Source: Phycisphaerales bacterium UBA3190
Lineage (GTDB): Bacteria; Planctomycetota; Phycisphaerae; Phycisphaerales; UBA1924
Length of the DNA stretch: 31,587 nt
NCBI GenBank assembly: GCA_002364005.1
Contig: DEXG01000017.1
Location: 130,265-161,851, forward strand
Direction: 5' to 3'
The notes beneath the pieces are model-generated. The model saw only the letters and a program-made list of their open reading frames with translations, did not search any database and was not told the DNA's origin. A program made the translations under genes and the position numbers. Position 1 is the first letter of the stretch; every line of letters begins with the position of its first letter. Of the stretch, positions 1 to 7,700 are shown piece by piece.

Positions 1-1200
1 GGTCTGCTTGGAGAGGATGGCGAACCCGCCATAGACGAGGCAGAGCACCGGCAGGCAGACATGCCAGATCAGGTCGAGCAGGTAGCCCGGTTCCCAGCTG
101 CCCTGCGCGTTGGTGCTGGGGAGGTAGGTGTACCCCTCCGATGCGGTCGAATGCAGACCCGAGACGGGGAACCAGCCGAGGTAGTCGTTGTTGGCGAGGT
201 ACCCGATTGCCAGAACACCCGCCAGCGGGATGGGGAATGACCACAGGGCGATGAAGAAGGCACCGCTGAGGCGGTCGAACATCGATCCGGCCTTGACCGC
301 GGCGAGCATGCCGCAGGGGATCGCGATGAAGTAGATGATCGGGGTCGCGATCAGGTTGAGCAGGATGGTGATCGGGATGGCGTCAGAGATCAGATCGACG
401 ACGGGGCGTGATTTGGTGAACGAGCGTCCGAAGTCGGGGCTGGAGATGCTCACAATCGAGCCGCCGAACCCCGCTTCGGGGAAGGGCTTGGCGTCGAAGA
501 TGCCTTTGAGGAGGCCCCACTGCTGCCATGCCTCGGCGTAGGCGTCGACGAGCACATGCCCCTGGGCCTGCACTTCTTCCCAGCGGGGATCGTTCTCGAA
601 GACTTCTTTGTTGTTTTCCACAACGCTGTAGCGGATCTTGCCGCTGCCGTCGCGGATGCCACGCAGTTTGTTCTCATCGGCGATGCGCCCGATCATCTCG
701 TCGAGCATCGCCTTATTGGCGATCATCGCGGCACGCGCCTGCGAGTACGCCTGGCTCTGGCGCCTGTAGGTGCGGGCCTTGATCTGATCGGCCTCGGCCT
801 CATCGGTCGCCTCGCTCAGGTCGAACTCATGGGGGATCGGCCCGACCGATTCTGGGAGTTCTTCGACGAAGAACGCCCACAGCGGTGGCTCTTTGGGCTT
901 CTTCGGCGACCGGATGAACTCGCCCGTCGGGTCGATCTGATCGCGAGTCCCGAACTTGACGGGTGAGATGCGTCCCAGCCAGCGCACATACTGCACCGGC
1001 GCGGGGGCATCGAGCCCGTAGCGGTCTTCGAGGTACGCTTCACGGATCGCGCGGGTATTCGCTTCCATCTCGCCGCCGGCGACACGGAGCGATGCCCCGA
1101 TACCGCCTGGAGCCAGCGCGATGATCATGAACACGACAAAGGTAATCCCGATGAGAGTCGGGATCATCAATAGCAAGCGTCTGAGAATATATACGCCCAT
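1..1200 (-). CDS. Peptide/solute ABC transporter permease, OppB/DppB type (3' end outside window)
   Basis: This is the first of the two membrane permeases of an oligopeptide-type ABC importer. The frame is open from the ATG at 1200 to the left edge, giving about 400 residues with no stop, so the C-terminus with the EAA loop is missing. The start follows a good Shine-Dalgarno (AAGGGACGAGG) 24 nt after the binding-protein stop. An N-terminal transmembrane helix (about residues 8-30) and the family phrase LEDRYGLDAP are followed by a soluble insertion of roughly 180 residues (about 78-257). The conserved DFGRSF segment comes next, then the helices of the permease core (from about 275). In ordinary OppB the WL...GDFG link is only a few residues long. 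The insert is polar, contains a predicted helical Q/A/R-rich stretch, and should face the periplasm by family topology. It is the third gene of the operon. The family is clear; the substrate is not. Confidence 0.88.
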   Translation of the reverse strand, partial: MGVYILRRLLLMIPTLIGITFVVFMIIALAPGGIGASLRVAGGEMEANTRAIREAYLEDRYGLDAPAPVQYVRWLGRISPVKFGTRDQIDPTGEFIRSPKKPKEPPLWAFFVEELPESVGPIPHEFDLSEATDEAEADQIKARTYRRQSQAYSQARAAMIANKAMLDEMIGRIADENKLRGIRDGSGKIRYSVVENNKEVFENDPRWEEVQAQGHVLVDAYAEAWQQWGLLKGIFDAKPFPEAGFGGSIVSISSPDFGRSFTKSRPVVDLISDAIPITILLNLIATPIIYFIAIPCGMLAAVKAGSMFDRLSGAFFIALWSFPIPLAGVLAIGYLANNDYLGWFPVSGLHSTASEGYTYLPSTNAQGSWEPGYLLDLIWHVCLPVLCLVYGGFAILSKQT

Positions 1201-1224
1201 GCGTGGCCTCGTCCCTTCGCGTGA

Positions 1225-3108
1225 TCAGTTCGCTTGCATCGGCGCTGCGTAGAACTCACGCTGCTCCAGGCCCTTGGGGTAGGGATGGACATTCGCGAAA
1301 TCCTTGCTGATGAACCGCTTCCAGGGGACGACTCGGATGAATGTGTACGGCTGTTCCTCGTGCACGAGCGAATGGAACTGGTGGAAGATCTTCATCCGCT
1401 TGTCGAAGTCCAGCTCGGCCTTGAGGCCATCGATGTACTGGTCCTGACCACCATCCCACTGGATGAAGTTGTGGCCCTGGTTCTGGATGGAATCGGTGTG
1501 CCAGATCTGCTTGGGATCGGACTCGGGTGCCGATGCCGACCAGCCCAGCGTGATCGCGTCGAAGTCGCGGTTCTTGAGGATCTGGTCGTAAAGGGCCCAG
1601 TCCACAATCTTGGGGGTACAGCGGATCCCGATCGCGGCACAGCGGTCAACGATGTACTTCTGCATCCGCTCGGCGGTCTGCCCGCCCGAGGCGCGGGTGA
1701 ACTCGAACTCGAACTCGGTGCCATCCTCGTTCTCGAGGATGCCGTTGCCGTCGCGGTCCTGCCAGCCGGCCTCGGCCAGCAGCTCAAGGGCCCGCTCGGG
1801 GTCGTAGGGCCATGGATCGATGTCGGGGTTGGCCGCGGGTGATGGCGGGTTGTTGGGGCCGACGGCGACATAGTCGAGACCGGCCCAGATATCGCGGATC
1901 ATCTGCTCACGATCAAGGTTGAGCGTCATGGCCTGACGCACGCGTTTGTCGTGGAACGGGGTCAGCTTGCCGTCGCGGGGGCCGCACTGCCAGCCGATGA
2001 AGAGGTAGCCCGAACGCATGTTGAGCCACTTGAGCGAGTGGGCCTTTTCTTCCCAGTCCGCACGCTCGGTCATCTCGAGGTACTGCGGGGCGGAGGGGTT
2101 GATCATGTCCGTCTCGCCGTTGGTGAATGCGGTGAGCTTGGGCACATCTTCCTGGATGACATTGAATCGCATCTCAGAGATCGCGGGCTTGACGCCCCAG
2201 TACTGTTCGTTGCGAACAAGCACGACGGTCTCGCCGGGTGTCCACTGATTATCCGGGTTCAGATTCGCGAACTTGAACGGGCCCGAACCCATGGTCAGCG
2301 CGGTCGCCTGATTGATCTGTGTCGGTGTGAACTGCTCGTAGAAGTGCTTGGGCAGAATGTAGAACCCGAGAGCGGACTGCAGGTTGTACGCGTCGGGCTT
2401 GTTGAACTGGATCTCGACGACCTTGTCGGAGATGACTTCGACCTTCTCGATCTGGGTCAGGATCGAACGCAGCGATTCGGTCTCAAGTTCCGGGTTGTTG
2501 ATGTAGTCGTGGAAGCTCCATCGGACATCTTCCGCGGTCACGGGCTCACCATCGGAGAAGCGAGCGATATCGCGGATCTTGACGCGGACCCAATAGCCGT
2601 TCGGGTCATACTGCCACGCTTCGGCGAGCCAGCCCCTGAGCTCGAGGGTTACGGGGTCGTAATCCGCCAGCGTCTCGCAGACCTGATCCTGCACACGACG
2701 CCCGTAGACATCTTCGCCGAGAACCGGGGTGAGCTTTGCCGGCTGGGCTTCGAAGGTCTCCTGGAAGGTCCCGCCGACGCGGTAGTCGTCGTTCTGGCGC
2801 GGATCGGAAGCGAACCCGGGCATGTCGAACCAGACGACCTCAACATTCGGGTCGCGGACCCACGACTCGTCGCGTTCGGCGCCCGAACTCGAACCGTTGG
2901 AACCAGCGCTGTTCGAGACGATGATCCCGGACTCGAGCTTGCCCTCCAGTCTGGCAAGCTGCTGCTCGATCGAGTCGATCTTTGCCACGAGCGTTTCGTT
3001 CTGCTCCCAGCGTCGGTCGTCCTGTCGCATCGCGAGCACGGAAAACACCATCACGATGATGACGAGCACCAGAAGTACGAAATCCTTCAACCCGAACTTG
3101 TTCTGCAT
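1225..3108 (-). CDS. Extracellular solute-binding protein family 5 (OppA/DppA-like), membrane-anchored
   Basis: This is the ligand-binding subunit of the peptide-type ABC importer, 627 residues. The body matches the SBP_bac_5 fold: 'LAEAWQYDPNG', 'VRVKIRDIARFSDGEPVTA' (typical W-FSDG-P-A segment), 'ALNLDREQMIRDIW'-type helix and 'AGWQDRDGNGILENEDG'. I chose the ATG at 3108, not the far upstream in-frame codon, because GAGAGA precedes it at good spacing and a membrane segment begins directly after. The N-terminus is unusual: a hydrophobic helix at about residues 8-27 has no lipobox Cys and no clear signal-peptidase site. A heptad-like stretch (about 33-58, leucines and isoleucines with many charges) and a Ser/Gly-rich linker follow. 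This suggests a protein tethered by an uncleaved helix and possibly oligomeric through a coiled coil. It lies between the two permease genes, with 61 and 24 nt spacers. Confidence 0.9.
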   Translation of the reverse strand: MQNKFGLKDFVLLVLVIIVMVFSVLAMRQDDRRWEQNETLVAKIDSIEQQLARLEGKLESGIIVSNSAGSNGSSSGAERDESWVRDPNVEVVWFDMPGFASDPRQNDDYRVGGTFQETFEAQPAKLTPVLGEDVYGRRVQDQVCETLADYDPVTLELRGWLAEAWQYDPNGYWVRVKIRDIARFSDGEPVTAEDVRWSFHDYINNPELETESLRSILTQIEKVEVISDKVVEIQFNKPDAYNLQSALGFYILPKHFYEQFTPTQINQATALTMGSGPFKFANLNPDNQWTPGETVVLVRNEQYWGVKPAISEMRFNVIQEDVPKLTAFTNGETDMINPSAPQYLEMTERADWEEKAHSLKWLNMRSGYLFIGWQCGPRDGKLTPFHDKRVRQAMTLNLDREQMIRDIWAGLDYVAVGPNNPPSPAANPDIDPWPYDPERALELLAEAGWQDRDGNGILENEDGTEFEFEFTRASGGQTAERMQKYIVDRCAAIGIRCTPKIVDWALYDQILKNRDFDAITLGWSASAPESDPKQIWHTDSIQNQGHNFIQWDGGQDQYIDGLKAELDFDKRMKIFHQFHSLVHEEQPYTFIRVVPWKRFISKDFANVHPYPKGLEQREFYAAPMQAN

Positions 3109-3169
3109 AGATATCTCTCGTTCGTCTGTACGAAACCGGTCACAACCCCGATTGGGGAGTATCAGTGTA

Positions 3170-4486
3170 TCATCTCGATCGCTTCGGATCGAATGCCTCA
3201 CGCAGTCCCTCGCCGACAAAGTTCATTGAGAGCAGCGTGACCCCGAGCAACAAGCACGGGAAGAAGAGCAGCCACCAGTGGCTGCGGTAGGTGTTGAGCT
3301 CGCCAAGCCCCTCCGCGGCAAGGTTTCCCCAGCTGGGCAATGGCGGTTTGACACCGATGCCCAGAAAACTCAGAAAACTTTCCTGCAGGATCGCCTGAGG
3401 CACCGTCAGCGTCGCGTAGACGATGATCGGGCCGAGCAGGTTGGGCAGCAGGTGACGCACAAAGATGCGCACCGGTGAACTCCCCACCGCCCGGGCGGCC
3501 TCGACAAATGGCTGGTTCTTGAGCGTGAGCACCTGCCCGCGGATCACGCGTGCCATGGTGAGCCAGCTCACGCCCCCGATGGCGATCAGCAGCGTCGCCA
3601 CATCGAGCATGGTGCGTGTGCCCACCGAGAGGTCCCGTGCGGGGTATTTGACACTCGCCAGCCCCAGCAGCTGCTCACGCAATGCCGGCTCGTGTGCGAG
3701 CACCTCGGTCGCGTCTGAGCGAGAGAGCGTCTCACCCTCTGCGGCGTGCTGCTCGATGACCTGGGTGCGCATCCAATCCTCTTTGACCTTGGCGCGGGTG
3801 ACCCATTCATCGACCATGGCGTTGCTGGCGACCGCCAGAAGCACCACCAGCAGGATGTAGGGCAGCCCATAGAGCACATCGACGACCCGCATCATCAGCG
3901 AATCGACCTTGCCCCCGATGTAGGCCGCCAGGGCGCCGTAGATCGTCCCGATGGTGACGCTCAGCAGGGCGGCGGCGATGCCGATGGTCAGGGAAATCCC
4001 GCCCCCCGCCAGCAGGCGGGTCATGAGCGAACGCCCCAGCAGGTCGGAGCCCAGCATATACCGGGGCCAGAGTGGCTTGATCAGTTCGAGCATCTCGCCG
4101 TCGCGGGCTTCCAGCAGGGCGTCGACGCTCACACCGTGCTCGGCCGCGACGAGCGCGAGCTGCTCACGATCGACGGCGTTGTTCGCCCGTTCGATGTCGT
4201 GGTCGTCGTAGGGCATGATGCTGGGCGGGAGGCGTCCCTCGATCGGTGCTCCGGCATCGTACCGGGGCACGCCAAGCGACTGCCCGTCCGGGCCTACTGC
4301 GCTGCTGAGCGTCCAGGGCAGCGTGCCAAGGCAGGCGATGAACATCATCAGCAGCACGCCCATCCCGATCATCCCGGGGACCGAGCGGGTGAGTGGGTTG
4401 TCTCGCTTGCGGGCGGGCGCTCGCATCGCCATGACCGATTGTTCATCGGCCGCGGCTTCGACGGCGATCTGCCCCTCGTTCTGCAT
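3170..4486 (-). CDS. Peptide/solute ABC transporter permease, OppC/DppC type
   Basis: This is the second membrane permease of the importer and the first gene of the operon, 438 residues. The BPD_transp_1 core is recognisable by 'GSDLLGRSLMTRLLAGG' and the EAA loop 'EAARAVGSSPVRIFVRHLLPN', followed by 'QESFLSFLGIGVKPPLPSWG', which is characteristic of OppC. A GTG at 4492 is also in frame, but the ATG at 4486 has AAGG seven nucleotides upstream and is preferred. After the first helix (about 37-60) there is a 90-residue soluble segment. A further insert of about 70 charged residues sits between core helices before 'LLIAIGGVSWLTMARVIRG'. Both sites are short in typical members. Together with the similar insert in the B permease they may form an extended periplasmic docking surface for the anchored binding protein. 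The ATPase subunits are not in the window. Confidence 0.9.
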   Translation of the reverse strand: MQNEGQIAVEAAADEQSVMAMRAPARKRDNPLTRSVPGMIGMGVLLMMFIACLGTLPWTLSSAVGPDGQSLGVPRYDAGAPIEGRLPPSIMPYDDHDIERANNAVDREQLALVAAEHGVSVDALLEARDGEMLELIKPLWPRYMLGSDLLGRSLMTRLLAGGGISLTIGIAAALLSVTIGTIYGALAAYIGGKVDSLMMRVVDVLYGLPYILLVVLLAVASNAMVDEWVTRAKVKEDWMRTQVIEQHAAEGETLSRSDATEVLAHEPALREQLLGLASVKYPARDLSVGTRTMLDVATLLIAIGGVSWLTMARVIRGQVLTLKNQPFVEAARAVGSSPVRIFVRHLLPNLLGPIIVYATLTVPQAILQESFLSFLGIGVKPPLPSWGNLAAEGLGELNTYRSHWWLLFFPCLLLGVTLLSMNFVGEGLREAFDPKRSR

Positions 4487-4565
4487 GCTCACACCTTATC
4501 CAATCACGCGATGTGGTGTGGACCGCACAACCGACTATTCACTGACGAGGAATCGGATGCTCGGC

Positions 4566-4599
4566 AAATAAAATGTGCACCCTCGGTCGGGTGCACATT
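4566..4599 (-). terminator. Rho-independent terminator downstream of tRNA-Pro
   Basis: A perfect 11-bp inverted repeat (4572-4582 with 4589-4599, loop of 6 nt) is followed on the minus strand by TTTTATTT. It lies 17 nt beyond the 3' end of the tRNA gene and separates it from the ABC transporter operon. Confidence 0.85.
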
Positions 4600-4615
4600 C
4601 GTGAAACAGATTGAA

Positions 4616-4689
4616 TCAGGGAGACAGGATTTGAACCTGCGACCTTCTGGTCCCAAACCAGACGCTCTACCAAGCTGAGCTACACCCTG
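4616..4689 (-). tRNA. tRNA-Pro (anticodon UGG)
   Basis: This 74-nt cloverleaf lies on the minus strand. The D-arm GCTC/GAGC, an anticodon stem TCTGG/CCAGA around loop TTTGGGA (anticodon TGG, reads CCA and probably other proline codons) and a T-arm with TTCAAAT can all be read. CCA is not encoded. The acceptor stem CAGGGTG/CTCCCTG has one U-U mismatch at pair 6-67, which is unusual in an otherwise normal tRNA. It sits 49 nt after the stop of the giant GspK-like gene, so read-through from that operon is possible. Confidence 0.95.
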
Positions 4690-4719
4690 CGGCGAGACAA
4701 CTGTAGCCCCCTGAACCGC

Positions 4720-4732
4720 CCCCGGCTCGGGG
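4720..4732 (-). other. Short GC-rich hairpin after the GspK-like gene
   Basis: A 5-bp stem (CCCCG/CGGGG, 3-nt loop) lies seven nucleotides after the stop codon of the giant gene. It has no U-tract after it, so it is at best a weak terminator in front of tRNA-Pro. Confidence 0.3.
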
Positions 4733-4738
4733 AGTGGC

Positions 4739-7700
4739 TCAGAGTGGAACCTCTTTCAGCAGGACAATATTGGGCTGATCCCCCGCTTCGATCACATTCG
4801 AGCGGTCGATCACCATGATGTATCGCTTGTAGAGCGACGGGATCAGCGGGTCCTCGGGGCGGAGGTTCGCCACATCGGACTCACGGTAGCCCTGCACCAC
4901 AAACCAGACGGCGTAGTAGTCCGAACGCACGCTGAGCATGTTCAGGACGCCGTTGGCGATCGCCAGCTTCTCGGCGTAGTCGTCGACGGTGCTGCCGACC
5001 CGTTCATCGCTGAAGACCTCAGGGAGCATGGTAATGGCACTTGAACCATCAACATGCGGATCGATGCCCTGGCTCCGCTCGTCGTAGCCGAGCTGGTCGA
5101 TCGAGAGGTGACGCCATGTGCCCCACTGGGCGGTCGGGGTCCCGCCCGGGTTCGTGTTGTAATCGGGGTCGGCTCGCACGGCGAAGAGTTCACCGAGGGA
5201 CCCGAAACCCGGGGTGGAGCGCAGGCCGTTGATCCCGGTCATGGTGCTGCGATCACGCGGGGTGTTGCCTGTGCCGGGGAGCGTGGTCGGGGGGAGTTCC
5301 CCGATCATGTTCTGCCCGACGGTGTCCAGGTTCGTCGTGATATCAACGCTCAGGTAGAACGGCGCGTTGGCCAGACTCCCCTCCCCGCCCGGCTCAGGTC
5401 GAGCCGCGGTGTTGGGCATGCCGTAGGTCCGATCGCGGTACGCGACGATCGCAGCGGCAATATCGGGGCTCTCGCGCAGCTCGTCGTAGTCGAGCGCGGG
5501 GCTCGACGCGACCAGGTTGGGCACGCGGAGGTTCGGGTAGTTGGCCGTATCTGCTCCCCACCACTCGGGTTCGGGTGCTGAGGTTGAGACGGAGTTGATG
5601 TACTGGCTGCGGCTGGGTGAGAGCCCGGGCAGCAGACGCAGCACCTCGACTGGCGCGGTGTTGATGTTGATCGTGCCGAAGATCGGACGGGTCAGATCAA
5701 GTGTCGCTGAGTTGGAAACGAGGTGGTCGGTCGAACGCTCCTGACGCGCGATCGAACGCGCACGGTCGACCACACCCGCGGCGAGCGGGACACCCGCCCC
5801 ACGCAGGATATCGTCGGCCGCGTCGAACTCGTTGGGGTTCTCGGTCGGATCGATATTCACGAAGGGCACGAACCGGTCGAGGGCCAGTCGTCCGTCATCG
5901 AACAGTCGCTGGTCGCGATCGGTGCTGACGCGCCATGTGTCCGCCCAGACGGCGTCGGTATCGTTATTCGATGCCGATGCGGTCGGCTGCTCGTATCCCA
6001 GGGCGATCGCGAGGGCCTCGGGGAAGGTGATCCAGTCCTCGGCGTGGTATTCCGCCAGCGGGCTCGGTGACGAGATGTCACGCGAGTAGGTCGGACTGAT
6101 CCCCATGGAGAGCAGCAGATCAGCCAATCGGGGATGATCGGTATCAACACCACTTGCGGCGGCGAGCTGTGGACGCATGTTGTCGGGCGCGTAATCGAGC
6201 TCGAGCATCGTCAGGCCGACCGTGTCGCCCGCGTGCAGCGTCGTCGCGCCGTCGGGATGAACAAGCAAGCCCCCGGTGCTGTCGTCGAACTTGGCTTCGG
6301 ATTGATCATCACCGTTGCCGGGGAACCGGTTGTCGAGGTCATCCTTGCGATACGGCGGCTGGCTGGCGGTGACGACCACGGGCGGGCCCTGGAACATCGT
6401 GATCAGGTAGCGCCACACCTCGTAATCGGTCTTTGAAGCGCTGTTGTACCCGACGCTGAAGTTGACCGCCGGGTCCGAGGCCAAGGAGACTTCTCGGAAG
6501 TCTTCGATGGTCGGGGTCGGGCTGTAGTCATCGGAGACACCGATGACCGACAACTCCGGATCGAGACGGGATGAAAGCATCCACTCGCGGATCTGCCCGA
6601 TCTCTTCGGTGTCAATATCGAAGTTATTGCCATCATAAGCGGGGTCACCCGATTTGCGTCGGCGGGTACTCGCCCAGCGCATGATGGTGTAGCCGGTGTT
6701 GTCGTTACGCACCTGCGCATCGATCTCCTGCTGCGTATCGGGATAATCTTCTGGGAACGAAGTGGTCCCCTCGATTTCCTGCTCACCGGCGAGCAGGGGT
6801 TCAGCGATGCCGGTGCCCCATGAGCCCGAGATGCCCATGCGATCGACGAGCATGTCGTTGTGCAGCAGGTTCTCGGTAATGCGGTTGGTGTAAGCCGGGT
6901 CGTTTTCTTCCTCGCCCGGGGTGGTGATTTTGAGCCAGAGCCGGACCTCATCAGGGTCCTGTCGGGTTGGGCTGCCGCTGATCTGATTGAAGCTGCTGAT
7001 GTCGCCGGGTGTGGTCAGGAAGTCGTAGACCACCGCATCGGAGAGGTACTCGCCGGTCTGCGGGTCCATGGGATGAATCAGCACCGGGGCGTTGCCCGGT
7101 GAGAGCTGATCGGTGACGAACTCCTGAGCTGGACCGGTCCAGCCCTTGCCGTCCTTGCCGTCGGCCAGGCCGTCCTCATCAAGATCAAAGTCGGGGATCA
7201 GGTCGCCATCGTCATCGGTGGTCACATCGTTCCAAGGACGCGCATCGAAGTCATAAGCATCGTTGCCTTCGAGCACAGCGAGCCAGCGCTGGTCGATCAG
7301 CAGGTTGTTCGTCGCGACATCGTAGCGATGATCACCCACAGCATAGAACACGCGGGTCTCGCCCGGCTGGAGCACCACATTGCGTGCGACGAAATCCGGG
7401 TAGGTGGCGGGATCAAGGTAGCCCCCATCGATTGGAAAATCATCCGCGGGGTTGTTGAAAGTGCCTCCTGAGCCGGTGATGACGCTGTCGTTGCCGCGGT
7501 GGTTGTTGAGACTCGAGTCGCTTGCGTAGTAGCGCTCGAACTCGGCGAGCTTGAAGAAGTGGCCGTTGTACTCGATGTAGTAGCCGTACTGGTACTGATC
7601 GGTGCTGGCATCAACGATCGTCTGATCGTCATGCTCACGCATGCGGGTCAGCGGGTCGCCCGTGGTCATGCCGCTGCCGCCGAGCGAGATCGGCTCGTCG

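Noticed and set aside
1951..3240. A 429-codon plus-strand open frame opposite the solute-binding protein
   Set aside because: It is an antisense shadow of a clear family 5 binding protein in GC-rich DNA. It has no family motif and no convincing ribosome binding site.
3746..4678. A 310-codon plus-strand frame running through the OppC gene and the tRNA
   Set aside because: It overlaps a real permease gene and a tRNA on the other strand, so it is a chance open frame.
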